Assembly: GCA_964429805.1 (NCBI GenBank)
Contig: CAYSDH010000016.1
Location: 1 to 53,047, forward strand
Direction: 5' to 3'
DNA: 53,047 bases
From: CAYSDH01 sp964429805
GTDB taxonomy: Bacteria; Bacteroidota; Bacteroidia; Flavobacteriales_D; JABDKJ01
In this document: positions 25,765 through 35,198 of the stretch, one piece after another
How the letters are laid out: each line of letters opens with the position of its first letter
Position numbering within the stretch: position 1 is the first letter of the stretch
Program-made: the position numbers and the translations under genes
The notes under the pieces: model-generated
What the model was told of the DNA's origin: nothing
What the model saw: the letters and a program-made list of their open reading frames with translations, nothing else
The model's database searches: none

Positions 25765-26205
25765 CTATTTGCTTATCAATCCATTTGAGGAGTCTAGCGC
25801 TCCATTAATTTGATTCATGACTCTAATAAAACTCTCCCGCTCTTTTTTGCTAGTTGCGTTTTGAATTGTCTTATTAAACTTTAGTACTGTTTTGCGCGAC
25901 CGATCGCGCATCTCTTCGCCAGTTTTGGTTAAAAAAATATGTACTTTTCTTTTGTCTTCTTTGTCCTTCTCTCTTCGTATTAACCCATCATCTTCCATCT
26001 TTTTCAATGTCCGACTTAAACTTGTGGCCTCCATTCCCATCTTTGGCCCTAGTGACGTTGAGAGCGTTCCTTTCTTGTCAATATTTAGCAGCGCGTAACC
26101 AATGGCCATGGTACCACCAAACTTTGCAGCCTCTGCATTGTAATGCTTAGAAATCTTAGACCACGCCCAACGTATATGAAAATCTATGGTCTCTTCTGGC
26201 TTCAT
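25765..26205 (-). CDS. MarR-family transcriptional regulator of the beta-oxidation operon
   Basis: A 146-residue winged-helix regulator. The DNA-binding part reads 'MGMEATSLSRTLKKMEDDGLIRREKDKEDKRKVHIFLTKTGEEM', the typical MarR recognition helix and beta-wing with the D-K-R wing tip, framed by N- and C-terminal dimerisation helices. As first gene of the operon with fadN, thiolase and ACAD, it probably represses them and responds to an acyl-CoA (inference from FadR-like MarR regulators). A double palindrome at 26226-26255, directly upstream of its start and overlapping its promoter, is the expected binding site. Confidence 0.92.
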   Translation of the reverse strand: MKPEETIDFHIRWAWSKISKHYNAEAAKFGGTMAIGYALLNIDKKGTLSTSLGPKMGMEATSLSRTLKKMEDDGLIRREKDKEDKRKVHIFLTKTGEEMRDRSRKTVLKFNKTIQNATSKKERESFIRVMNQINGALDSSNGLISK

Positions 26206-26218
26206 ATTGACGAATATA

Positions 26219-26226
26219 CAAATTTA
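26219..26226 (-). promoter_or_regulatory. putative -7 box (TAAATTTG) of the beta-oxidation operon
   Basis: On the minus strand TAAATTTG is an exact TAnnTTTG match, 13 nt before the MarR ATG, which implies a very short leader. It abuts the double palindrome, so operator occupancy would cover the promoter spacer. Confidence 0.5.
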
Positions 26227-26255
26227 TTATGCGCGCATAACTATGCGTGCATAAT
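26226..26255. promoter_or_regulatory. double palindromic operator, likely MarR binding site
   Basis: The first half, TTATGCGCGCATAA at 26227-26240, is a perfect 14-bp palindrome; the second, TATGCGTGCATA at 26242-26253, is the same core with one mismatch. The 30-bp block as a whole is also a near-perfect inverted repeat. It sits 21 bp upstream of the MarR start codon, directly upstream of the -7 box, as expected for an autorepressor operator. Confidence 0.7.
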
Positions 26256-26303
26256 ATTTATACGAAGCGTCACCAAATTAGTTTCGCCTAGAGTCGAAAA
26301 GCG

Positions 26304-29300
26304 TTAAGAATGTTCGGTATGAATGTCTTCAAAGATGAGTTCATAGACTGTACCTGGGCAGTCTAAGCGTTTGATTTGACCGTTGAGCTGCTCGGTCAAA
26401 CTATCTATGAGCGTGGTACCCAGAGAGTCTCCTTGCTCGTTAGACAAATCAATGGGCATACCGACCCCATCATCTCCGATGGTAAGCCTATACTTGCCTT
26501 CGGTATCTGTGCGCCCCATGTGTACTTTAAACACACCCTTTCTCCCCTCTGGAAAGGCGTACTTCATGGCGTTTGTTATGACCTCATTCATAATCAAGCC
26601 AAGTGGCGTAAGCGTGTCAATTGTAAACTTACTCACCTTGATGTCGAGGTCCAGCTCTACATTACTTCTAAGGTCATAAGTCGTAATGATTTCTGTTGCC
26701 AATTCTGACACATAATCTTTGAGAACGATGTCAGAGAGGTTTTCTGTCTTGTACATTTTCTCATGAATCATGGCCATGGACATGACTCTATTCTGAGATT
26801 CATTTAGCGCGTATAGCGCCTCCTCATCGCTTACGTAATGTGACTGAAGTCGCAGCAGTGAATTGATTATCTGGAGGTTGTTTTTCACCCTGTGGTGAAT
26901 CTCCTGAAGCAGCAACACTTTGTCATCACGTTCTTTTCTAATTTGATTGGTTCGCGTTTTGACTTTCTCTTCCAGCATTTTATTGACCTTGTTCAGTCTC
27001 CTGACTCTCAGCAGGTACAGAAAGTAGCCCAGTGCAAGAATTCCTGCAATCACTAAAAACTTAAAGAGTCGAGTCTGATAAAATGCCGGTACGACTTCGA
27101 TCCTCATACTCTGCGCATCTTCAGACCATATACCGTCATTATTGGCCGCCTTGACCTCTACAGAATATTCGCCTGGAGAAAGGTCTGAAAAGGTCACATA
27201 CCTTCTGTTTCCTATGTATGTCCACTCATCACTCTGACCGCTAAAACGATAAGCATATTGATTTTTTTCTGGCTGCCTGTAATTGAGGGCAGCAAACCCT
27301 AATGTGACCACAGATATATCTGGCCCAATTACCAAGTCATTTTCATCACCCAGCGTTCTTTTTGACAACTGCTTGTCATAGGTATTCGACTTCTGATTGA
27401 AGGCCTCAATTTGAGTAAAATAGACTGGGGGCCTCACAGTATTGAGTTGCAAGTCTCGCACCTTGATTCTATCCATACCTTGTATTCCTCCAAAAATGAT
27501 TTCATCATTACCCGTCCGAATTCCAGACTCAGGGTTGAAGCTTTGATTTCCTAGACCATCAGACTCATTGTAGTTTATGAAATTCTCATTGTCTACATCA
27601 AGCACAGACACTCCTTTGTTCGTGGTCATCCAGAGTCGACCTCTTCCATCAGACACTATATCATGCACCACGTTATTTGCCAATCCATCACCAGTGGTGT
27701 AGACAGTCACCGCATCATTCTTGGTGTCTATCCGGTTTACTCCACCTCCTCGGGTTCCAACCCAAACGGTTCCATTTTCGACATGTACTGAGAGCACATG
27801 ATCATTACTTAAAAACTTGGTGGAGTCCAATCCATTTCGATAATGAACAAACAATCCTGATGCGGTGTCATACCGATAGAGGCCTGTACTGGCGGTGCCT
27901 ATCCATACGCCTTCATTACCCTCATCATCAAGAGCCGTAATTCGGTTATCTCGCAGCCCTTCTTTATTTGCTGGGTCAAACTGAAGCCTTGAGAAGGTCC
28001 TGTCCTCAAGATCCATAATACTCAGACCACGACCNNNNNNNNNNACCCTGTGTACCAATCCACAGTCTATTGTCGCAATGCAATAAGGACGAAATTCTAT
28101 TTCCAGAAATACTACTCTCATCTGTCGGGTCATGCTCATAGAGCTCCATTTTCTCTGACTCTGCGTCAAAAATTCCAAGCCCATCTCGATTCATCCCGAT
28201 GGCAATCAACCCATCAGATACTTTTAAGATTGCCTTTACAGCCTTATCACCAATAAGGTCAGTACTTGGCACAGTGCCCTCATAGTCTTGAGAGATGTCG
28301 TGAAACTCACCAAGTCCAGCGCTGGTGCCTAACCAGTATTGTCCTTGTGACACCTCCTCAATGGCCAATATATTGTTGCTCGGCAATAGGTCTCTGCTGA
28401 GCTTTGTCATGTCGTAGTGAAAAATCTGTTGCTGTTCTCTGTAGAAGACATTTACTCCTCCACTGTATGTTCCAATCCAAATAATGTTTGACGAATCTTC
28501 ATAGAGGCTTACCACATTATTGTTGGAAATACTCTCATCATTTCCAGGTTGATGCCGAAACAGTACAAGTCGATTTCTACTGGAGTCGTATTGATACAGG
28601 CCATTATCAGTACCTATCCAGATATCGTTATACTCATCAGAAAGAACACACTGAATCTTGGCATCCTTTAGTCGAGAAAAGTTACCCTCAACCATTTTGC
28701 CTTTGTCCAATTTCAAAATACCTCTCGTGGTTCCTAAAAACAGTGACCCAGTAGTTGATTGAGCTATATCCATGACTACTCTCTCAAACGACTTACGCTC
28801 CGAGGCATAAGGAATTCGTTTAAAATTATTTGATTCTGGTGACCACATGTTTAGTCCTTGATTGGTGCCTACCCACAGCACTCCATCTCGGTCAGTAAAG
28901 AGACAGTTGATACTGTTATTGTTTAGGCTTGTGTCATCATCAATTTTTTGCTTGTAGCGCACAAATTCGTCTTGGTCACGCACAAAACGATTGAGCCCAT
29001 TGTTTGTTCCTATCCACAGGTTACCTTGACCGTCTTCGGTGATAGACCATATAGAGTTGCTGCTGAGCGATTGCTCATCATGAAAATCAAATTTGTAGGT
29101 CTTGAATTTTCCGTCAAACTTGTCCATTCGGCATAGGCCTTGATCTGTACCCACCCACGTGACACCAGTCTCATCTTCATAAATAACGTTGACCGTATTG
29201 TTGCTTAACGATGTGGTATCCACCGGATCGCTCATAAAGACTAGGAAGTCATATCCATCATAGCGATTGAGTCCATCATCTGTCCCAATCCACATGAAGC

Positions 29301-29484
29301 CCATAGAGTCTTGATGGATATCATAAGCCGAGACTTGACTCAGACCTTCTTTAACTGACAGCCTATTGAGGTGTACCGCATTTTCTTGCGCACTCAGTCC
29401 AGCGCCTGCAAAAAACAGGAAGACGCAACAGCAAACCCTGACGGTTAGGCTGCTTAAAATCGATATAGGACTAGTTGTCGGCAT
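26304..29484 (-). CDS. Reg_prop beta-propeller sensor histidine kinase (HisKA_2), interrupted by an assembly gap
   Basis: A membrane sensor kinase of about 1060 residues. ATG 29484 gives a signal peptide ending 'GAGLSA-Q'. Next come about 14 Reg_prop repeats ('GFMWIGTDDGLNRYDGYDF', 'GNLWIGTNNGLNRF', 'VWVGTRGGGVNRID') forming two seven-bladed periplasmic propellers, a Y_Y_Y domain ('YRFSGQSDEWTYIGNRRYVTFSDLSPGEYSVEVKAANNDGIWSE'), one transmembrane segment ('FLVIAGILALGYFLYLL'), a coiled coil, and the kinase: 'LLLQEIHHRVKNNLQIINSLL' with the phospho-accepting His, then an HATPase with 'NEVITNAMKYAF' and 'GDDGVGM'. There is no receiver or AraC output domain, so it must signal to a separate regulator. 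The ten Ns at 28035-28044 split the frame; both flanks are one gene. Confidence 0.9.
28035..28044. other. assembly gap (10 Ns) within the kinase gene
   Basis: Ten unresolved bases. The frame is intact up to a codon edge on both sides, so the true length must be a multiple of three and not ten. Both flanks carry ACC; merging them over that triplet restores a canonical repeat 'LWIGTQGRGLSIMD', so the contig ends probably overlap and nothing is missing. Confidence 0.9.
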
Positions 29485-29575
29485 CACGTACAAATAGCTT
29501 CAAGTAAATGTCTTACGTACACAATGATACTAAGTTAGAAGAGACCGCAGAATATTCGTTGAAAATGAAGTTCAC

Positions 29576-29602
29576 TTGGATTGAGCAGGAGTGCTACTTT
29601 TG
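29576..29602 (+). promoter_or_regulatory. putative promoter of pruA (TTG ... TACTTTTG)
   Basis: TTG at 29576-29578 and TACTTTTG at 29595-29602 are separated by 16 nt and match the Bacteroidota -33/-7 pattern. The ATG at 29623 is 20 nt downstream. Confidence 0.5.
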
Positions 29603-29622
29603 GGCTCAAATCAAAACGCATT

Positions 29623-31254
29623 ATGTCTAACGCTTATTTCACCCCACCCCTTGCCACGAATGAACCTGTGCTTAGTTACGCACCAGGCAGTCCTGAACGC
29701 GCTTCTCTGAAGAAAGAGTTTATAGCCATGAAAAAGAAAAAAGTTGATATACCTATGTATATCGGTGGGCAGGAAGTGCGCAGCGGAAAAAAAGTAACGC
29801 TTCATCCGCCTCATGACCATAAGCATGTCTTAGGTCATTACCACAAAGGGACAAAAACTCACGTGAAGCAAGCCATTAAGGCAGCGCTAGATGCACGTCA
29901 AGATTGGGCAGACATGCCTTGGCAAAGCCGAGCAGCTATCTTCTTGAAAGCCGCTGAGCTATTAGCTGGCCCATTCAGAGACAGAATGAATGCAGCAACC
30001 ATGCATGGTCAATCTAAGAACTGTTTTCAGGCAGAGATAGACGCGGCATGCGAGCTTATAGACTTCTTTAAGTTTAACGTACAGTACTTGGCAGACATCT
30101 ATGCCGAGCAACCAGAATCTAACCCAGGCATGTGGAACCGACTAGAATACAGACCTTTAGAAGGATTCATATTTGCACTTACACCGTTTAACTTCACCTC
30201 TATCTGCGCTAACTTATGCGCTGCACCTGCGCTGATGGGTAATGTTGTGGTATGGAAGCCTGCTGACTCACAGATTTACTCCGCACAGGTCATTATGGAA
30301 TTATTTAAAGAAGCAGGTGTACCTGACGGTGTTATTAACCTAGTATACGGTGATGGCCCGGCCATTGGAGAAGTCATCTTCGAGCACCCTGAGTTTGCAG
30401 GATTACACTTCACTGGTTCTACTGGCGTGTTTCGTCAGCTGTGGAAGACTATTGGAAACAACATTGCTAATTACAAGAGCTATCCGCGTATAGTTGGAGA
30501 GACAGGTGGTAAGGACTTCATATTTGCTCATCCGAGTGCGCATGCTATCGAAGTGGCAACTGCTATATCTAGAGGCTCGTTTGAGTATCAAGGACAAAAG
30601 TGCTCGGCTTCTTCTCGTGTCTACCTTCCTGAAAGTATTTCTAAGGCGGTATTAGCCCAAGTGAAGAAAGATGTGAAGTCTATGAAAGTGGGTTCACCTG
30701 AAGACTTCTCAAATTTTGTGAATGCCGTCATAGATGAGCGTGCTTATGACAAAATAAAGGCCTTCATAGACCATGCAAAAAAGTCAAAAGACGCGAAGAT
30801 TATTGCAGGTGGAAAGTGCAGCAAAGCCAAAGGGTACTTTATAGAACCAACGGTCATTCTAACCACTGACCCGAAGTTTAAAACCATGTGCGAAGAGATC
30901 TTTGGACCAGTAGTGACTATTTATGTCTATGCTGACAAGGACCTGAAGAAAACCTTGAAAATCTTAGACGACACCTCTGACTACGCCTTAACTGGAGCTA
31001 TATTTTCTCAAGACCGCGGAGCCATTGATGAGATGACTAAGCAATTAGAAAATGCTGCAGGAAACTTCTACATCAATGACAAGCCAACTGGAGCAGTGGT
31101 TGGTCAGCAACCGTTTGGAGGGGCAAGAGGCTCTGGAACCAATGACAAAGCAGGATCTTACCTCAACCTTGTTAGATGGGCCTCACCGCGCACCATCAAA
31201 GAGACTTTTGTGCCAGCTAGAGATTACCGTTATCCGTTCTTGGCTAAAAAGTAA
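29623..31254 (+). CDS. pruA: L-glutamate gamma-semialdehyde (1-pyrroline-5-carboxylate) dehydrogenase
   Basis: Oxidises glutamate semialdehyde from proline (or ornithine) to glutamate with NAD. The 543-residue aldehyde dehydrogenase has 'ALTPFNFTSICANLCAAPALMGNVVVWKPAD', 'HFTGSTGVF', Glu293 in 'VGETGGKDF', catalytic Cys327 in 'YQGQKCSASSR', and 'PTGAVVGQQPFGGARGSGTNDKAG'. The long N-terminus and these motifs fit the eukaryote-like P5CDH group (ALDH4). ATG 29623 is chosen over the upstream TTG (29581), because the promoter box lies between them. No proline dehydrogenase is next to it. Confidence 0.95.
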   Translation: MSNAYFTPPLATNEPVLSYAPGSPERASLKKEFIAMKKKKVDIPMYIGGQEVRSGKKVTLHPPHDHKHVLGHYHKGTKTHVKQAIKAALDARQDWADMPWQSRAAIFLKAAELLAGPFRDRMNAATMHGQSKNCFQAEIDAACELIDFFKFNVQYLADIYAEQPESNPGMWNRLEYRPLEGFIFALTPFNFTSICANLCAAPALMGNVVVWKPADSQIYSAQVIMELFKEAGVPDGVINLVYGDGPAIGEVIFEHPEFAGLHFTGSTGVFRQLWKTIGNNIANYKSYPRIVGETGGKDFIFAHPSAHAIEVATAISRGSFEYQGQKCSASSRVYLPESISKAVLAQVKKDVKSMKVGSPEDFSNFVNAVIDERAYDKIKAFIDHAKKSKDAKIIAGGKCSKAKGYFIEPTVILTTDPKFKTMCEEIFGPVVTIYVYADKDLKKTLKILDDTSDYALTGAIFSQDRGAIDEMTKQLENAAGNFYINDKPTGAVVGQQPFGGARGSGTNDKAGSYLNLVRWASPRTIKETFVPARDYRYPFLAKK

Positions 31255-31352
31255 GATTGGGGTCTCCTTTTTAAACTTGTGAGCTAACAACCATGTGTTG
31301 TTGAAATCCTGACGAGTGCATACCGCAAGGCGTGTGAAGTCGTTGTAGTTTT

Positions 31353-31658
31353 ATGTCAATGAAATCACGACTTCACTCTTTGGTCAATAACAAGTATGCC
31401 TATGTGGTCATCGCGCTGCTGCTATATATCGTTATTCTGGAAGACACTGACCTACTCACCTTGGTAGAGTACCGACAAAATGTGTCTGAACTGAAGAACC
31501 AAAAAGAGTATTACGAAAAAGAGATTTCTGTGACTCAGCTTTCTATTACTGAGCTGACTACGGACCAGGGTGCGCTTGAAAAATTTGCGCGTGAACAGCA
31601 TTACATGAAGCGAAAAGACGAAGACCTCTTTGTACTCTTAGACCAGTCATCTGAGTAA
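31353..31658 (+). CDS. FtsB/DivIC-family septum protein
   Basis: A 101-residue bitopic membrane protein: short cytoplasmic N-terminus, one transmembrane helix at about 15-30 ('YAYVVIALLLYIVIL'), then a coiled coil ('YRQNVSELKNQKEYYEKEI') and the conserved 'LEKFAREQHYMKRKDEDLFVL' that ends FtsB/DivIC proteins. It is expected to join FtsL and FtsQ in the divisome. It precedes the methylmalonyl-CoA mutase genes with a 30-bp gap; this pairing of divIC and mutA is, from memory, common in Bacteroidota. Start could also be the second Met two codons later. Confidence 0.88.
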   Translation: MSMKSRLHSLVNNKYAYVVIALLLYIVILEDTDLLTLVEYRQNVSELKNQKEYYEKEISVTQLSITELTTDQGALEKFAREQHYMKRKDEDLFVLLDQSSE

Positions 31659-31676
31659 TATTCTGCGTGAAGACTG

Positions 31677-31684
31677 TACATTCG
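31677..31684 (+). promoter_or_regulatory. putative -7 box (TACATTCG) for the methylmalonyl-CoA mutase genes
   Basis: TACATTCG fits TAnnTTCG and ends 4 nt before the ATG at 31689, suggesting a leaderless message from a promoter inside the divIC-mutA gap. Confidence 0.35.
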
Positions 31685-31688
31685 TGCC

Positions 31689-33032
31689 ATGTCTCGCTTT
31701 TTAAATTTTCCCAGTGTTTCGAGCTCCGAATGGAAGGAGAAGATTATCAAAGACCTGAAGGGAAAGAACTACAACACAGTCATTTCTCAAACCGCAGAGG
31801 GTATTGACATTCACCCGTTTTATCACCGAGATAATACGAGCTCAGTGCCAGACCTCAGTGCACATGAACCATGGTCCATCAGACAAGATTTTTTTGGCAA
31901 CAATGCCAAAGAAGGAAACGCACTTATTTTAGAGTCACTCATGGCTGGCGTATCCAGCATAGGGTTTGAGTCAAGTGACTTAGCCGCAGATTTGCCAGTG
32001 TTGCTTCGTGATGTCATCGTTGACATTATAGAGCTCAATGTGATTACTGATCAACCGGAAAAGACCTATTTGGCGCTTGAGGAAATATGCAAAGAGAAAG
32101 GACTAAACCTAGACTCTCTCAAAGGCAGCATATCGAGCGACCCGCTAGGAGATCTCATTAAAAAAGGAGGCTGGAGTAATTCTCAAGTAGAAGATGTGCA
32201 GGCATGTATGAGTCAGGTGACTCGAGTGCGCGCCCATGACGACTTGAAATGTATCACTGTCAATGGCAAGAATTTTACTGACGCAGGCGCAGACCATGTG
32301 CAGACTTTGGCCTTCACATTGGCCCAAGCCAACGACTATCTGGAGCTGGGAATGAGTCATGGATTGAGCGTAGATGAACTGAGTAAAAGGATGGAGTTTT
32401 CCATGTCTTTAGGCACCGACTTTCTTTTAAGTGCCTCAATGCTCAAGGCCCTGCGCATACTTTGGAAAAACTTACTGAGCGCTCACAAAGCTGAAGAGAC
32501 TCAAGCAAAAATACTGGCATACAATTCCCGCTGGAGCATGGCGCCAGTGGACCATCACACCAATCTGCTGCGACTCACCAGCATAGGCATGTCTGCCGTG
32601 GCTGGAGGATGCGACCGCTTGGTGCTCAATCCGTATGACAATATGTGCTCGAGTTTCTCAATGAGACTTTCGCGCAACATTCAGCACTTGATGATTCACG
32701 AAGCCTATCTAGACAAGGTCGCTTCACCACTTGAAGGGGCATACCTTTTTGGTTCATTATCAAAAGAATTAGCATCAAAAGCGTGGGCGAGCTTTAAGGA
32801 AATCGAGTCTCAGGGAGGCTTCTTAAAAAAAGTGCTCAACAATTCTATACAAGATTCTATAAGGTCAGGCGCTGACTCAAAAGTAGCCAAGCTAAACTCA
32901 GGCATTACTGCCTGGCTAGGCGTCAACATTTACGCAGACAAAGAGCAGAAAGAAATGAAGTCTGCCAGCTTAACAAATCAGACTGGTGACATTTGTGATG
33001 GGCTGCCAAGTTTAAAATTTGAATTGGTATGA
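31689..33032 (+). CDS. mutA: methylmalonyl-CoA mutase small (beta) subunit
   Basis: The non-catalytic partner of the heterodimeric adenosylcobalamin mutase. The 447-residue protein is similar to the MutB TIM-barrel ('FPSVSSSEWKEKIIKDLKGKNY', 'EPWSIRQDFFGNNAKEGN', 'MSLGTDFLLSASMLKALRILWKNLLSAH', 'NLLRLTSIGMSAVAGGCDRLVLNPYD') but is shorter than usual small subunits (about 600 residues) and lacks the C-terminal cobalamin-like domain altogether, ending soon after the barrel. Short forms of this kind are common in Bacteroidota. Overlaps mutB by 4 bp (ATGA), giving translational coupling and 1:1 expression. Confidence 0.92.
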   Translation: MSRFLNFPSVSSSEWKEKIIKDLKGKNYNTVISQTAEGIDIHPFYHRDNTSSVPDLSAHEPWSIRQDFFGNNAKEGNALILESLMAGVSSIGFESSDLAADLPVLLRDVIVDIIELNVITDQPEKTYLALEEICKEKGLNLDSLKGSISSDPLGDLIKKGGWSNSQVEDVQACMSQVTRVRAHDDLKCITVNGKNFTDAGADHVQTLAFTLAQANDYLELGMSHGLSVDELSKRMEFSMSLGTDFLLSASMLKALRILWKNLLSAHKAEETQAKILAYNSRWSMAPVDHHTNLLRLTSIGMSAVAGGCDRLVLNPYDNMCSSFSMRLSRNIQHLMIHEAYLDKVASPLEGAYLFGSLSKELASKAWASFKEIESQGGFLKKVLNNSIQDSIRSGADSKVAKLNSGITAWLGVNIYADKEQKEMKSASLTNQTGDICDGLPSLKFELV

Positions 33033-35164
33033 GCAGGAGATCATTTGATCATATCGACTTAGACTTTTCTGATGAGCAGAGAGAGTTGCCAAAGGACAAT
33101 TCATGGATGACGGCAGAAGGCATTGACGTCTCGTCTCGATACGGTGCCGAGCATGTCAAAGACTTGGAGCACCTAGACTACGCGGCCGGAATAGCGCCTT
33201 GTTTACGCGGGCCTTATTCTAGCATGTACGCTGTGAGGCCATGGACCATCAGGCAGTATGCGGGTTTTTCTACGGCTCAAGAGTCCAATGCATTTTACAG
33301 ACGAAATCTTGCTGCTGGACAAAAAGGTCTTTCCGTTGCGTTTGATTTAGCCACCCACCGAGGCTATGATTCTGATCACCCGCGCGTGCGCGGAGATGTA
33401 GGCATGGCAGGTGTAGCCATCGACTCTGTGGAGGATATGAAAGTCCTCTTTGACGGCATTCCGTTAGACAAGATGTCTGTCTCGATGACCATGAATGGAG
33501 CTGTACTCCCCATCTTGGCTTTTTACATTGTGGCTGCTGAAGAACAAGGCGTGGCGATGGCCGACCTAGCCGGCACTATTCAGAATGACATTCTCAAAGA
33601 ATTTATGGTGCGCAACACGTATATCTATCCGCCAAAGGAGAGCATGCGCATCGTGGGTGATATCTTCAAATTTACGGCTGAGCACATGCCGCGGTATAAC
33701 TCCATATCCATATCGGGTTATCATATGCAAGAGGCGGGTGCTACAGCCGACATTGAGTTAGCGTATACCTTGGCAGACGGGCTAGAGTATGTGCGCAGGG
33801 GAATAGACGCTGGACTTTCTATTGATGACTTTGCGCCTCGTCTTTCATTTTTCTGGGCCATTGGCATGAATACGTTTATGGAGATTGCCAAGATGAGAGC
33901 AGCACGCATGCTTTGGGCAAAAATCATTTCAGAATTCAATCCAGAAAACCCAAAGTCTCTTCTACTCCGAACGCATTGTCAAACATCTGGATGGAGCTTG
34001 ACAGAGCAAGACCCATTTAACAATGTGGGGCGCACATGTATCGAGGCAATGGCGGCCGCGTTTGGCGGCACACAGTCGCTACACACCAATGCACTGGATG
34101 AAGCTATTGCGCTACCCTCCGATTTCTCTGCGCGCATAGCGCGTAACACGCAGGTTTATATTCAAAAGGAAACAGGGATTACTCGCTCTGTAGACCCTTG
34201 GGCTGGAAGTTACTATGTGGAGCGATTGACCCACGACCTGATGCACAAAGCCTGGGAGCGCATAAAGGAAGTAGAAGAACTTGGAGGCATGGCAAAGGCC
34301 ATTGAAGCAGGCATACCGAAAATGCGCATCGAAGAAGCAGCGGCTAGGAAACAAGCACGCATTGATTCTGGAAAAGATGTGATCGTTGGAGTCAACCGCT
34401 TTGTAATCGAAGAGGAAGGCCAGATGGACATCTTGGAGATTGATAATAATGAGGTGAGGGAAGAGCAAATATCAAGACTCACTGATTTGCGCAGCAGTCG
34501 AGATACTGAGGCATGCACCCAAGCCCTGGAGGCACTCAAAGAATGTGCAAAGAATGGTGAAGGAAACCTGCTAGACTTTGCTGTCAAAGCCGCACGAGTG
34601 AGAGCAACACTTGGTGAGATTAGCTCGGCTCTTGAAGAAAGTTTTGGTCGCTACAAGGCCCTTCCAAAGGCCATATCAGGAGTATATATGTCAGAAGCCA
34701 TGGGAGATGAAGAAATAAAAAAGGCGCTTGAGCTCAGTGACCAATTTGCAGAAAAGGCAGGACGAAGAGCACGAATACTTGTGGCCAAAATGGGACAAGA
34801 CGGTCATGATAGAGGAGCGAAAGTGATTGCCACTTCATTTGCTGATTTGGGGTTTGATGTGGACATCGGACCGTTGTTTCAAACTCCTGACGAAGTGGCA
34901 AGACAAGCCATAGATAATGATGTGCATATACTCGGTATCTCATCATTGGCTGGAGGCCACAAAACATTGATTCCCGAAGTAATAGAAAAACTCAAAGAGC
35001 AAGGACGCGATGATGTCATGATTATTGCTGGCGGTGTTATTCCAAAACAGGATTATGACACGCTCAAAGCTGCAGGCGTGCATGCCGTATTTGGTCCAGG
35101 GACAAAAATTCCGGAAGCCGCGAGTGAGATTTTAATTTCCCTGCTGGAGAAAGTCGAAGGCTAA
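33029..35164 (+). CDS. mutB: methylmalonyl-CoA mutase large (catalytic) subunit
   Basis: Interconverts (R)-methylmalonyl-CoA and succinyl-CoA using adenosylcobalamin, joining propionate and odd-chain fatty acid carbon to the TCA cycle. The 711-residue protein has the substrate barrel ('RGPYSSMYAVRPWTIRQYAGFSTAQESNAFYRRNLAAGQKGLSVAFDLATHRGYDSDHPRVRGDVGMAGVAIDSVEDM', 'LRTHCQTSGWSLTEQDPFNNVGRT') and the C-terminal B12-binding domain with base-off motif DGHDRG (Asp591, His593, Gly596) and later 'SSLAGGHKTLIPEV'. No meaB or epimerase gene is in the window. Complements the fatty-acid operon at 20319-26205. Confidence 0.97.
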   Translation: MSRRSFDHIDLDFSDEQRELPKDNSWMTAEGIDVSSRYGAEHVKDLEHLDYAAGIAPCLRGPYSSMYAVRPWTIRQYAGFSTAQESNAFYRRNLAAGQKGLSVAFDLATHRGYDSDHPRVRGDVGMAGVAIDSVEDMKVLFDGIPLDKMSVSMTMNGAVLPILAFYIVAAEEQGVAMADLAGTIQNDILKEFMVRNTYIYPPKESMRIVGDIFKFTAEHMPRYNSISISGYHMQEAGATADIELAYTLADGLEYVRRGIDAGLSIDDFAPRLSFFWAIGMNTFMEIAKMRAARMLWAKIISEFNPENPKSLLLRTHCQTSGWSLTEQDPFNNVGRTCIEAMAAAFGGTQSLHTNALDEAIALPSDFSARIARNTQVYIQKETGITRSVDPWAGSYYVERLTHDLMHKAWERIKEVEELGGMAKAIEAGIPKMRIEEAAARKQARIDSGKDVIVGVNRFVIEEEGQMDILEIDNNEVREEQISRLTDLRSSRDTEACTQALEALKECAKNGEGNLLDFAVKAARVRATLGEISSALEESFGRYKALPKAISGVYMSEAMGDEEIKKALELSDQFAEKAGRRARILVAKMGQDGHDRGAKVIATSFADLGFDVDIGPLFQTPDEVARQAIDNDVHILGISSLAGGHKTLIPEVIEKLKEQGRDDVMIIAGGVIPKQDYDTLKAAGVHAVFGPGTKIPEAASEILISLLEKVEG

Positions 35165-35198
35165 GCAAAGCAGCACCAGGCGCTTTAGACGAGAACCT

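Noticed and set aside
26304..29493. Frameshift or pseudogene in the histidine kinase
   Set aside because: The frame change comes only from the arbitrary ten-N filler; both flanks end on codon edges and all domains are present.
31255..31352. Possible RNA gene in the pruA-divIC gap
   Set aside because: No cloverleaf, no CCA end and no strong hairpin could be drawn; nothing supports an RNA gene there.
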